Source: Micromonospora craniellae (GTDB lineage: Bacteria > Actinomycetota > Actinomycetes > Mycobacteriales > Micromonosporaceae). From it: a DNA stretch of 64,000 nucleotides. This document shows, one piece after another, positions 1-7,978 of the stretch (its first letter is position 1; each line of letters opens with the position of its first letter). The stretch spans positions 6,510,001 through 6,574,000 of the forward strand of contig NZ_CP061725.1 in the NCBI RefSeq assembly GCF_014764405.1, written 5' to 3'. Both the position numbers and the translations under genes were made by a program. The notes beneath the pieces are model-generated. The model worked only from the letters and a program-made list of their open reading frames with translations, was not told where the DNA came from and did no database searches.

Positions 1-270
1 CACGTCGCGGCCCAGCTCGTCGGTGCCGAACGGGTGCGACCAACTCGGCGGCTGGAGCATCCGGTCGGTGTCCACCTCGTTGACGCCCGACGGCGCCAGC
101 CAGGGGCCGGCCACCCCCACCACGACCAGCAGCACGAGCACCGCGCTGCCGCTCAGGGCCAGCGGGTCGCGCCACAGCGCCGACAGCGCACGGCGTACCT
201 GCCCGTCGCTGCCGCCCCGCGAGCGGACGTCGGCCCAGGCCGGGACGAGTCGTCCGAGCCGGCCGCTCAT
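1..270 (-). CDS. ABC transporter permease, DppC/OppC type (partial, N-terminus only)
   Basis: The complement reads as the first 90 residues of an inner-membrane permease of the dipeptide/oligopeptide/nickel importer family; the rest lies beyond the window edge. A basic cytoplasmic leader is followed by one hydrophobic segment (about residues 42-58) and then by HPFGTDELGRDV, the conserved stretch that follows the first helix in DppC-type proteins. The ATG overlaps the stop codon of the preceding DppB-type gene (ATGA), so translation is probably coupled. The operon order is binding protein, DppB, DppC, and ATPase genes are expected beyond the edge. Family is clear; substrate is not. Confidence 0.85.
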   Translation of the reverse strand, partial: MSGRLGRLVPAWADVRSRGGSDGQVRRALSALWRDPLALSGSAVLVLLVVVGVAGPWLAPSGVNEVDTDRMLQPPSWSHPFGTDELGRDV

Positions 271-1211
271 CGGACCCTGATCCTCGGGTCGAGGCGGGCG
301 TAGAGGACGTCCACCAGCAGGTTGACCAGCAGGAACAGGGCCGCGACCAACAGCACCGCGCCTTGCAGCACCGGGTAGTCCCGGGCCCGGACCGCGTCGA
401 AGGTGAGCCGGCCGATGCCGGGCCAGGCGAACAGCACCTCGATCACGATCACCCCGCCGAGCAGGCTGGCCAGTTGCACCGCCACGACGGTCACCACCGG
501 GATGAGCGCGTTGCGCAGGACGTGCCGCAGCACCACCACCCGGGCCCGCAGCCCCTTCGCCTCGGCGGTGCGGACGTAGTCCTCGGAGAGCACCTCCAGC
601 ATCGAGGAACGGATGAAGCGGGTCAGGATCGAGGCGGTGACCAGGCCGATCGTGGCGGCCGGCAGAGCCACGTGCGAGGCCCACCGGGCCGGGTCCTCGG
701 TCAGCGCCACGTACCCCGACGGCGGGAGCCACCCGAGCACCCCGGCGAAGAGCAGGATGCCCATGATGCCCATCCAGAAGTCGGGCACCGAGACCCCGAA
801 CTGGCTGAACACGCGTACCGCGTGGTCGACCAGCGAGCCGCTGCGGATGGCCGAGACGATCCCGAGCGGGAACGCGACGAGCATCGCGAACAGCACCGCG
901 GTGACCGCCAGCGACAGCGTCGCGGGCAACCGTTCCAGCAGGATCGCGGTGACCGGTCGGCCGCTGCGGAAACTGACGCCGAGGTCGCCGGTCAGCGCCC
1001 GGCGGAGGTAGTCGAAGTACTGCGGGACCAGCGGCTGGTCCAGCCCGGACCGGGCCCGCAACGCCTCGTACGTCTCCTGGTCGAACCGGGTGCCGAGCGC
1101 GACGCGTACCGGGTCACCCGGCACCAGTTGGATCAGCAGGAACACCACCAGGGTCACGCCGATCAGCACCACACCGGACTGCACCAGCCGGCGGATCACG
1201 AAGCGTGCCAC
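267..1211 (-). CDS. ABC transporter permease, DppB/OppB type
   Basis: This 314-residue integral membrane protein is the partner permease of the DppC-type gene that it overlaps by 4 bases. It begins with the family-typical short cytoplasmic stretch MARFVIRRLVQSG and a first helix, followed by a periplasmic-side region containing LVPGDPVRVALG, then further hydrophobic segments. The EAA-type loop that contacts the ATPase is visible as AEAKGL followed by RHVLRNALIPV at about residues 215-235. Length and helix pattern fit full-length DppB proteins. It lies 18 bases downstream of the solute-binding lipoprotein, so the three form one operon. The substrate could be peptides, nickel or another small solute and cannot be read from the permease. 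Confidence 0.9.
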   Translation of the reverse strand: MARFVIRRLVQSGVVLIGVTLVVFLLIQLVPGDPVRVALGTRFDQETYEALRARSGLDQPLVPQYFDYLRRALTGDLGVSFRSGRPVTAILLERLPATLSLAVTAVLFAMLVAFPLGIVSAIRSGSLVDHAVRVFSQFGVSVPDFWMGIMGILLFAGVLGWLPPSGYVALTEDPARWASHVALPAATIGLVTASILTRFIRSSMLEVLSEDYVRTAEAKGLRARVVVLRHVLRNALIPVVTVVAVQLASLLGGVIVIEVLFAWPGIGRLTFDAVRARDYPVLQGAVLLVAALFLLVNLLVDVLYARLDPRIRVR

Positions 1212-1229
1212 CTGCGGTCCCCGCCCCGG

Positions 1230-2765
1230 TCACTTCGCCAACGCCGCGTCGCGGAACCGGATCGCCCGGTCGGTGCGTACCTCGTAGCCGGTCAGACCGC
1301 TGGACCAGCCCTGCGCCACGTCCGGGTTGTAGAGGTAGATGTAGCTGGCGTCGTCGACGATCTGCTTGGCCACCTGCTCGTACCGCTGTTTGCGGGCGCC
1401 CTGGTCGGTCTCGGTGCGAGCCTGGTCGAGCAGCCGATCGACGGTGGGGTTGGCGTACTTGTGGAAGTTGAAGGTGCCGCCACTGTGGTGCTGGGCGTAG
1501 TAGAACTCGTCCGGGTCGATGTTGCCCAGCCAGCCGAGCATGAACGCGTCGAAGTTGCCGTTGCCCTGCTCGTCGAGCCACTGCGCGAAGTCCAGCGTAC
1601 GAATCTTGACGGTGACGCCGATCTCCGCCAACTGCGAGGCGATCACCTGTGCGGCGGTGACGGTCTCCGGATACTCGGTGGTGACCATCAGGTCCAGGGT
1701 CAGCCCGCTGACACCGGCCTGGTCCAGCAGTTGCCGGGCCTGGTTCGCATCGTGCGTGTACGGCGCGTACTCGTAGTGGTAGGCGCTGTTCTGCGAGATG
1801 GCGGTCTGGTTGACGGTGGCCAGCCCGAACTTGGCGGCCTTGGTGATCGCCTCCCGGTCCAGGGCGAAGGCGATCGCCCGGCGCACGGCGACGTTGTCGT
1901 ACGGCTTACGGGCCTGGTTGAGGGCCAGGTACCAGTAGTCGGTGGACGGCACCGACCGCACGGTGAGCTCGTCGGCGTCGAGCAGCGCGGGCACCTGCTG
2001 GGGCGGCAGGTTGTCGGTCCAGTGGACCTCGCCGCCGCGCAGGTTCTGCAGAGCCACGGTCGGATCGCTGACGAAGGTGAAGGTCACCCCGTCCACTTTG
2101 GGCTTCTCGCCCCAGTAGTTGTCGTTGCGGACCAGCCGGATGTTGTCGCCGCTGGTGTAGGAGCCGATCGCGAACGGGCCGCTGCCGACCGGCTTCGTGG
2201 TCACCTCGCCGGACTCGATGTTGGCCTTCTGCACGATCGCCACGCCCTTGAAGCCACCGAGGTTGGCGAGCAGGTTCGGCGTGGGCGCGGTCAGCGCGAC
2301 GACCACCGTGGTGGGATCTGGCGCGGTCACCGACCTGACGGTGGCGAACTTGTACGCGGTGTTCAGCTTCTCGTCGATGATCCGGGTGTACGAGTACACG
2401 ACGTCCTCGGCGGTCAGTGGTGACCCGTCGGAGAACCTGACTCCCTCGCGGAGGGTGAACGTCCAGGTGAGCTGGTCGTCGCTGGTGGTCCACCCGGTGG
2501 CCAGCGCGGGCTGCATCTCCAGGTTCGCGTCCGGCTCGACCAGGGTGTCGTAGACGTTCTCCAGGACCTGGAAGCTGTAGTAGGCAGAGGTCTTGTGCGG
2601 GTCGAGCTGGTCGGGTTCGCCACCGATGGCAGCGTTGAGGACACCGCCCGCGCTCGCTCCGTCGGCCCCGTCGACGTGGACCCCCTCGCCCGTGGTGCAG
2701 CCCGCGACTGCGACGAGCATCAGGGTGAAGGTGGCGCCGGCCAACCGGAATCTGGTGCTGGACAT
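1230..2765 (-). CDS. Extracellular solute-binding lipoprotein, family 5
   Basis: This is the 511-residue binding protein of the Dpp/Opp-type importer downstream. It has a short signal peptide ending in the lipobox LVAVAGC, so it should be lipid-anchored on the outer face of the membrane. Family-5 hallmarks follow: GGVLNAAIGGEPDQLDPHKT near the mature N-terminus, DVVYSYTRI, and VRRAIAFALDREAI in the middle. The start at 2765 was chosen over upstream codons because AGGGGAGG sits just before it and the signal peptide begins there; further upstream the frame reads into unrelated sequence. The downstream permease genes are co-directional. Substrate is unknown; peptides are the usual guess. Confidence 0.92.
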   Translation of the reverse strand: MSSTRFRLAGATFTLMLVAVAGCTTGEGVHVDGADGASAGGVLNAAIGGEPDQLDPHKTSAYYSFQVLENVYDTLVEPDANLEMQPALATGWTTSDDQLTWTFTLREGVRFSDGSPLTAEDVVYSYTRIIDEKLNTAYKFATVRSVTAPDPTTVVVALTAPTPNLLANLGGFKGVAIVQKANIESGEVTTKPVGSGPFAIGSYTSGDNIRLVRNDNYWGEKPKVDGVTFTFVSDPTVALQNLRGGEVHWTDNLPPQQVPALLDADELTVRSVPSTDYWYLALNQARKPYDNVAVRRAIAFALDREAITKAAKFGLATVNQTAISQNSAYHYEYAPYTHDANQARQLLDQAGVSGLTLDLMVTTEYPETVTAAQVIASQLAEIGVTVKIRTLDFAQWLDEQGNGNFDAFMLGWLGNIDPDEFYYAQHHSGGTFNFHKYANPTVDRLLDQARTETDQGARKQRYEQVAKQIVDDASYIYLYNPDVAQGWSSGLTGYEVRTDRAIRFRDAALAK

Positions 2766-2865
2766 GGTCCTCCCCTGGATTCTTTCCCGGCCACTGAAAG
2801 ATGTCCTTCTACACCTCACGCTAACCGCAAACGACTCCGACGGCAGGACACGTGTCGCGTCGGAG

Positions 2866-3327
2866 TCAGAGGCAGGACCAGCAGTAGAGGTGTTCGTCGG
2901 CGTCCCGGGCACGTCGGGCGAGCGCGCTGACCTCCTCGATCACCGGCTGCATCTGGTCGTCGGGGAGCGGCCCGTCCCAGGCGAGTTCCTCGCTGCGTCC
3001 CCACCGGGCCGACAGCTCGGGCGTCTGGTCGGCGGTGATCGACGCCAGCGTGTCCCGCGTCGCGTCGTCCAGCACGGTCAACCAGGGGCCGTCCTCGGCG
3101 TCGCTCCACACCAGCCGGTCTCTCACCGGGTCGCCAGCCTCGGCCGGACCCCGCACGAGAGCCACCAGCTCCCCCAGCGTCACCGACGGGTCGATGCCCT
3201 TGCAGTCGATCGCGTCGACCCCGGGTCGCCCGTCGGCGAGGGCCACCGGCCCACCGTCGATCTCCGCCATCAGCCTGACCGCTGCGGCGTCGTCGGCCGC
3301 GCGAAAGTAGTCGTACAGAACACCCAT
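2866..3327 (-). CDS. Conserved hypothetical protein, 153 aa
   Basis: A small acidic, soluble protein starting MGVLYDYFRAADDAAAV. It has no signal peptide or membrane segment, and ends in a short cysteine pair (CWSCL). I recognise the general look of a stand-alone actinobacterial protein of unknown function, but no catalytic motif is visible. It is transcribed alone, between the importer operon and an M23 peptidase gene on the same strand, with gaps of about 50-100 bases on each side. Coding use (strong G/C at third positions, no internal stop) supports a real gene. Confidence 0.7.
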   Translation of the reverse strand: MGVLYDYFRAADDAAAVRLMAEIDGGPVALADGRPGVDAIDCKGIDPSVTLGELVALVRGPAEAGDPVRDRLVWSDAEDGPWLTVLDDATRDTLASITADQTPELSARWGRSEELAWDGPLPDDQMQPVIEEVSALARRARDADEHLYCWSCL

Positions 3328-3375
3328 GCCGGTATCCCAGCAGAGGGGTGCGACACGGCCGCGTCCGCAGTTTCC

Positions 3376-4026
3376 TCAGGGCTGCCCGTCGGGACAGTTG
3401 TTGCTGGTCAGCTTCATCGTGTACTCGGCGTCGTCGCTGGTGATGCCGGACGGCACACCGTCGAACCAGGTCTCCACCTTCTGCCAGCCCACCCGCTGCT
3501 CGTAGTGCAGGTGCGGGGCGCCCGAGTTGCCGGTGCTGCCGATCCGCCCGATCTGCTCGCCCTGGGCGACCCGCTGCCCCTCCTCGACCAACGGCGGTTC
3601 GAGCAGGTGCAGGTACTGCGTCTCCCACCGCCCGCCGTGGTCGATCTTCACCCAGTAGCCGCCGCCCCGTCCCGGCGGACCATCCGGGTCCGCCGGGGTA
3701 CGGCCACCCAGCGACCCGTTGATGCCGGCCACCGTGACGGTGCCCTGATACGAGGCGAGCACCGGCTGCCCCCACTGGTCCCCTTCGAGGGGGAAGAAGT
3801 CGACGTCGTACTCGCCGTGGCCGGGGTAGGTGCCCACCTGCCACGTCTCGCCGCAGCCCACCGGCATCTGGAACAGCGGGCGCGGTCCCGGCGGCAGCAG
3901 TTGCGGCACCACCACGTAGGCGACCGCGCCCAAGGCCGCGACAGCACCGAGCGCGAGCAGGAGCTTCCAGAAACGGCGGGTACGACGATGGGTGCGGGGA
4001 TGGCCGGTCGTCACCCTGCCAAGCAT
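3376..4026 (-). CDS. M23-family metallopeptidase, membrane-anchored
   Basis: A predicted zinc peptidase of the lysostaphin/LytM fold, acting on peptidoglycan cross-bridges or serving as a non-catalytic activator. From the ATG at 4026 it is 216 residues: a basic cytoplasmic N-terminus, one membrane anchor (about residues 24-44, WKLLLALGAVAALG), then an extracytoplasmic domain. Zinc-ligand motifs are present as HGEYD near residue 95 and HLHYE near residue 165, so it is probably active. The reading frame extends upstream, but upstream codons would place a poor, basic, non-hydrophobic leader before the anchor; an alternative GTG lies 12 bases further in. It is divergent from the DUF5872 gene. Confidence 0.85.
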   Translation of the reverse strand: MLGRVTTGHPRTHRRTRRFWKLLLALGAVAALGAVAYVVVPQLLPPGPRPLFQMPVGCGETWQVGTYPGHGEYDVDFFPLEGDQWGQPVLASYQGTVTVAGINGSLGGRTPADPDGPPGRGGGYWVKIDHGGRWETQYLHLLEPPLVEEGQRVAQGEQIGRIGSTGNSGAPHLHYEQRVGWQKVETWFDGVPSGITSDDAEYTMKLTSNNCPDGQP

Positions 4027-4114
4027 GGCAGAGGCCGGCGAGTGGCCCCGCCGGTGACGGGACCGGACCCCGACGGCCACGTTCACCGGGGCCGCGTTCG
4101 GGTAACGACCCGGC

Positions 4115-4690
4115 ATGGCGCGGTACACGAAACCGGAACTCCGGGAGCAGATCAAGGCCGAGATCATGGCCTCCGACCGGGGCGGCCGGCCCGGTCAGTG
4201 GTCGGCCCGCAAGTCGCAACTGCTCACCAAGGAGTACGAACGGCGCGGCGGCGGCTTCCTGGGACCGAAGGACTCGCGGCAGCGGTCGTTGGAGCGCTGG
4301 GGCGCGGAGAAGTGGCAGACCAGCACCGGCTCCACCCGGGCCCGCAAGGACGGCGAAACCGCGCGATACCTGCCGAAGAAGGCGTGGGAGAAGCTCTCGG
4401 ACGAGCAGAAGCGCGACACCGACACCAAGAAGCGACGGGCGTCGCGTACCGGTCGGCAGTTCGTCGCCAACACCGACCCGGCCAAACGCGCCCGCAAGGA
4501 GACGACCTCCCCACGTGGTCGGTCCGCCACCTCGGCCGAGCGGCTCACCGAGCTGACGGTTCCCGAGGCCAGTCGACTCGTACGCGACCTCGACAAGAAC
4601 CAGCTCAGGACGGCGCTGCGACGCGAACGCGGCGGCAAGGCCCGCAAGACGCTCCTGCAACGCCTCCAGTCGGAGCTCGACCGCCGCTGA
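4115..4690 (+). CDS. DUF5872-family basic protein
   Basis: A 191-residue, very Lys/Arg-rich protein. The first ~120 residues match my recollection of DUF5872: MARYTKPELREQIKAEIMAS, then GGRPGQWSARKSQLL, RYLPKKAWEKLS and GRQFVANT. The family is found in actinobacteria and, oddly, in large DNA viruses; its function is unknown. The C-terminal 60 residues form a separate charged, probably helical region (VRDLDKNQLRTALRRERGGK) that may bind nucleic acid. It ends just before a palindromic repeat element and is convergent with the Fic gene. Nucleic-acid association is inference from composition only. Confidence 0.8.
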   Translation: MARYTKPELREQIKAEIMASDRGGRPGQWSARKSQLLTKEYERRGGGFLGPKDSRQRSLERWGAEKWQTSTGSTRARKDGETARYLPKKAWEKLSDEQKRDTDTKKRRASRTGRQFVANTDPAKRARKETTSPRGRSATSAERLTELTVPEASRLVRDLDKNQLRTALRRERGGKARKTLLQRLQSELDRR

Positions 4691-4723
4691 CTCGCGCTGG
4701 TGCCTCGGGCGCGCAGTGGTGCA

Positions 4724-4771
4724 AGGAAGGGTCCCCTGCTAACGCCTGGTGCATAGCAGGGGACCCTTCCT
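4724..4771. repeat. Dispersed palindromic element, copy 1
   Basis: The arms AGGAAGGGTCCCCTGCT (4724-4740) and AGCAGGGGACCCTTCCT (4755-4771) are a perfect 17-base inverted repeat around a 14-base loop. The same element, in the opposite orientation, recurs at 12923, 37859 and 52950. Here it lies between two convergent genes, so it could end transcription from both sides. Confidence 0.9.
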
Positions 4772-4817
4772 AACATCCCGGCGACGCGAGGCGCAGAGGG
4801 GCCTTGGCGAGTGGGCC

Positions 4818-6323
4818 TCAACCCAGGCTGTTGCTGAAACCGGCGATGCTCGCTGCCAGGGTCCGGTCGACGAACTCGCAGACCTCCTGCCAGCGATCTG
4901 CCGCCGAGTCGGTGTGGATGAGGGTGACGCTGTCGTCGGGGCCGGGGTTCAGCAACGGTGTACGCCGGGGCAGGTCACCGGGTACGTGGTTCTCGACTGT
5001 CTCAGCGAATGCGGTGACCGCGAGTACGCCCGTCTCCCCCCGGCCGACCTTTTGGACCGCCACGACGTGGCGCATGGTCTGACCGAGTACGGTGAGCCGC
5101 AACTGGACCCACCAGCTTCCTTCCCGCAGATTGGTGTAAAAGTCCACGGCGTTCGCTGTGCGGATGAGTTGCGCCCGCCAGTACGCGGCTTGCTCGCTCG
5201 GCGGCGCCGCCTCCGTCACCAGGGCTTCCGCAGCGGGGTCGGCGGTGCGGAACGCCTCCAGGAACTGATCCCGCACGCCCCGCATGTAATCGGTCAGCCG
5301 CGCGTGCACGTCGAAGGCGAGTTCTTTGGTCTGCTGCCGTGGCCGGCCGTCTCCTGCGTGTACCAACCCTCGGAGGCGTTCGGCGTAGGCTCTGGCGACG
5401 TCCACCGCCCCGGCCCCGGCGGGTGCGACTTCCACGGTGCCGGTGAGCGCGGACGTCAGTGCCTGCCGTTCCAGCCGGGCGAAGAAGCGCACCAGTGGCC
5501 GGATGTCGCCGTCGTTAGCGTGATCGAGCGCGGCGATGTAGTCGCCGCGTTGACGCCGGTCCACCACGAGCGGAGCGTAGTGGGCCTGGAGCAGCACCAG
5601 CAGGGTCAAGGCTCGCGCCACGCGTCCGTTGCCGTCGGCGAACGGGTGGATACGGATGAACCGGTGGTGCAGCCAGGCACCCCGCACGATCGGGTGCACC
5701 GTCGCCGACATCTCGTCGTACAGGACGAGGAGGCGTTCCATCTCCGTCTGGACGTGCTCGGGAGGCGTGAAATGGACGCGGGTGCCGTCCTCCCGCGTGA
5801 CGGAGTTCCCCTGGGTCTTCCAGTCACCGTGCCGCAGCGTGGCCCGCACGACACGCCCGAACTGATCCTGCGCGTCGAAGGTGGGTTGGTGCCGGGTGAC
5901 CAGCGCATGTAGTTCCCGGATGAAATGCAGGGACAGTGGCGAGCCTCCGCGCGCCGTCTCGGCGAGGTGCTCCAACGCGGTGTACTGGTCCTGGATCACG
6001 GCGAGCGTGTCCTCGGTCAGCTCACCCTCGCCCGCCGCGACGTCGAGGGTCAGCCCTTCGGCGACGAGCGCTTCGGTCACACCCCAGTCGAGGTCGTAGA
6101 GCCGCTCGATGATCCCCGTCTCGATGGCGTGGCGGCGCAGACTGCGCTTGCGCGCCGCCTCGATCTCCTCCGCCGTGGAGAGTTGGAGGTTGTCCTCCCA
6201 GACCATGCGGAGACTGTCGGTCGCCGAGAGCAGTTCGGCGATGTCGCCGTTCAGCTCGGGCAACGGCTCGACGCTGCGCCAGGGAACATCAGGTGTCACA
6301 GGGCAGGAGCCTAGTGGTCCCAC
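4818..6323 (-). CDS. Fic-domain protein (putative AMP-transferase)
   Basis: A 501-residue Fic/DOC-family protein. Fic enzymes usually move AMP (or another nucleotide part) from a nucleotide to a target hydroxyl. The complete active-site motif HPFADGNGR is at about residues 224-232, with the preceding HHRFIRI helix, so catalysis is likely intact. The N-terminal helical half contains RRHAIETG at about residues 52-59, which may be the self-inhibitory helix of class II Fic proteins. No small antitoxin gene is adjacent. The C-terminal ~200 residues are helical and of unknown role. GTG 6323 was taken as start; GTG 6299 is an alternative. It is transcribed alone. Confidence 0.88.
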   Translation of the reverse strand: MGPLGSCPVTPDVPWRSVEPLPELNGDIAELLSATDSLRMVWEDNLQLSTAEEIEAARKRSLRRHAIETGIIERLYDLDWGVTEALVAEGLTLDVAAGEGELTEDTLAVIQDQYTALEHLAETARGGSPLSLHFIRELHALVTRHQPTFDAQDQFGRVVRATLRHGDWKTQGNSVTREDGTRVHFTPPEHVQTEMERLLVLYDEMSATVHPIVRGAWLHHRFIRIHPFADGNGRVARALTLLVLLQAHYAPLVVDRRQRGDYIAALDHANDGDIRPLVRFFARLERQALTSALTGTVEVAPAGAGAVDVARAYAERLRGLVHAGDGRPRQQTKELAFDVHARLTDYMRGVRDQFLEAFRTADPAAEALVTEAAPPSEQAAYWRAQLIRTANAVDFYTNLREGSWWVQLRLTVLGQTMRHVVAVQKVGRGETGVLAVTAFAETVENHVPGDLPRRTPLLNPGPDDSVTLIHTDSAADRWQEVCEFVDRTLAASIAGFSNSLG

Positions 6324-6609
6324 CTCGGATCACCGTCGTCCGACAGGCGGATCCTTCCGGCAGACAGGTAGCGCGGCCGGAAGTGCCAAGGGCGATCGCG
6401 GAGCCAACCGCGTCACAGGTGTGGGCCCTGTCAAGCTGAGCGCGTCAACGGATCGCAGCAGCCGCTGTCGGCCTACCGGTGAGGAATCACCGGCAGGTGC
6501 GCCACGGCCCAGCAAGATCGCCGCTCACCGAGCATCGCCGCTCAAGCCGGGCTCCTGACGCTCAGCCACCCACAGGCCCCGCCCCTGCAATCCGACCACC
6601 AGCCCACGA

Positions 6610-6825
6610 TCACCTCATGGCTACATCCGCGAGTACTGCTTGACGACGGGCCCTCAGCCCAGTGAGGAAGTGCCCGTAGCTCGCACGGTCGAAGGAGAGA
6701 ACAGGACCGCTGCGGTCCTTGGAGTCTCGGATCTGCGCTCCGCCGTCGTGCGCCCGCGCCTCCACGCAGCTATCGCTGCCGTTGCTCCTGGTCGACTTCT
6801 TCCAGTCCCGCGTCAGACCGTTCAC
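6610..6825 (-). CDS. DUF397 domain protein
   Basis: A 71-residue DUF397 protein with the usual order: WKKSTRSNGSDSCVEAR, then IRDSKDRSGPVLSFDRASYGHFLTGL. DUF397 proteins accompany XRE regulators in actinobacteria and influence development and antibiotic production in Streptomyces, apparently by binding and tuning their partner regulator; some pairs have been proposed to act like toxin-antitoxin modules. Its ATG overlaps the stop of the upstream XRE gene by 4 bases, so the two are translationally coupled. No catalytic residues are visible. Confidence 0.92.
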   Translation of the reverse strand: MNGLTRDWKKSTRSNGSDSCVEARAHDGGAQIRDSKDRSGPVLSFDRASYGHFLTGLRARRQAVLADVAMR

Positions 6826-7661
6826 GTCATCTCCTCAGCGGCGCTTCGCAGCATTTCGATTGAGCGATCAGTCGACGCCGCATCCTGCGCCAACCTGTTG
6901 AAGACGTCGCCGTACGATGCTACCGCTTCCGGATAGAGGTCCCCCGCGTACGTCTCGCAGTACACGACATCCTCGCCCTCCGGGAAACCGAGGATCACGA
7001 GCGGCCCGAGGGTTCCGGCGTGGGCGCCTGTGGAGTGAGCGATCACCTGAAGGTCAACGGTGGGCCTGGTGGCGACATCCACAAGGTGTAGGAGTTGGCG
7101 ACGCATCACCTTCGGCCCGCCGACCATGCGACGGATGACTCCCTCATCGAGAATCACCCACAGGCTCGGCGGATCAGTCTGTTCAAGGATGGCCTGCCGC
7201 GCGGTTCGCACCTCCACGCGAGTGTCGATCTCGTCGGCCTTGAGCCGGACGGGACCGCGTTGCAGCAGAGCGCGGGCGTAGTCCTCGGTTTGCAGCAGTC
7301 CCGGCACGATCATCGGGCCGAAGGCTCTGACCGAGCTCGCTTCGCTCTCGAAGGCGATCAGGCTCGCGTACTTCTCCGAGATCGCCGCCGCGTACGGCTG
7401 CCACCAGCCACGATCTCCGCGCTTGGTGGTATCGGCAGCGGTCTTGGCAAGCCGCTCGGTGACCTCGGCGTCAGCACCGTAGTGTTGGAGCAGCGCTTTG
7501 AGCGTCAGCGGCCGGACGCCAACTCGGCCCCGCTCGATACGACTCAGGTGAGAGTCGGAGATGCCGGCTGTGCCTGCCGCCTGTTCGATGTTCAGACCAG
7601 CTGCTTCACGCAACCCTCTCAGCTCGATGCCCAGCTTGCGTCGTGCCGTCGGACTCGCCAC
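6822..7661 (-). CDS. XRE-family regulator with DUF5753 domain
   Basis: A 279-residue transcriptional regulator. The N-terminal helix-turn-helix (about residues 10-65) reads LGIELRGLREAAGLNIEQAA then GISDSHLSRIERGRVGVRP. The remaining ~190 residues are the DUF5753 domain (KYASLIAFESEASSVRAFGP, VPGLLQTEDYARAL). This architecture, directly followed by a DUF397 gene, is a multi-copy actinobacterial module, and the DUF397 product is the probable partner. A perfect 16-base palindrome at 7717-7732, 56 bases upstream of the start, is a likely operator. Target genes beyond the pair itself cannot be read from the sequence. Confidence 0.92.
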   Translation of the reverse strand: MASPTARRKLGIELRGLREAAGLNIEQAAGTAGISDSHLSRIERGRVGVRPLTLKALLQHYGADAEVTERLAKTAADTTKRGDRGWWQPYAAAISEKYASLIAFESEASSVRAFGPMIVPGLLQTEDYARALLQRGPVRLKADEIDTRVEVRTARQAILEQTDPPSLWVILDEGVIRRMVGGPKVMRRQLLHLVDVATRPTVDLQVIAHSTGAHAGTLGPLVILGFPEGEDVVYCETYAGDLYPEAVASYGDVFNRLAQDAASTDRSIEMLRSAAEEMT

Positions 7662-7716
7662 GTCGGACAGTCTAAGGCCAACACCAACAACCCATGGCCC
7701 CCCTCAGACACTCGCC

Positions 7717-7732
7717 CCAGACAATTGTCTGG
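7717..7732. promoter_or_regulatory. Perfect 16-bp palindrome, candidate operator
   Basis: CCAGACAATTGTCTGG is fully self-complementary. It lies between the divergent XRE/DUF5753 gene (start 7661) and a small plus-strand gene (start 7811). A similar half site, CAGACA, occurs at 7705-7710. Autoregulation by the XRE protein is inferred from position and symmetry. Confidence 0.6.
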
Positions 7733-7810
7733 AGCAGATGCCCTATGGAATCATCCTCTGTGATGACGCCGTCACACCGAGAAGCCTGAGTGACACCAGC
7801 GGAGGTAGCC

Positions 7811-7978
7811 ATGAGCAGTCACGGTGACACCGCCCGGCAGAACGCAGCCGAGCAAATTCAGCAAGTGGAGCGCGAGACAGCGAAGCAGCGGATCCTCGCC
7901 ATGGCCGAGGCAGAGCGGATTCCGGTGGAGGAGACGACCCGGGCACTCCCGGAGGGCCGGTGGCGGCGTGGAGAGTGA
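7811..7978 (+). CDS. Small hypothetical protein, 55 aa
   Basis: A short ORF beginning MSSHGDTARQNAAEQIQQVE with a good ribosome-binding site (GGAGG, 5 bases before the ATG), which is why this start was preferred over an upstream in-frame ATG at 7790. The protein is hydrophilic and helical, with many Gln/Glu/Ala residues. Its end overlaps the GTG start of the following XRE regulator by 11 bases in another frame, so the two are probably co-translated. Comparable small ORFs often precede such regulators in actinobacteria. No function is known to me. Confidence 0.6.
   Translation: MSSHGDTARQNAAEQIQQVERETAKQRILAMAEAERIPVEETTRALPEGRWRRGE

Noticed and set aside
363..2423. 686-residue open frame on the plus strand opposite the importer genes
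   Set aside because: It is antisense to clear DppB and binding-protein genes and has His/Gln/Arg-rich low-complexity content typical of shadow frames in very GC-rich DNA.
6610..7661. Calling the DUF397/XRE pair a toxin-antitoxin system
   Set aside because: Such roles are proposed for some pairs only, and nothing in the sequence shows toxicity.
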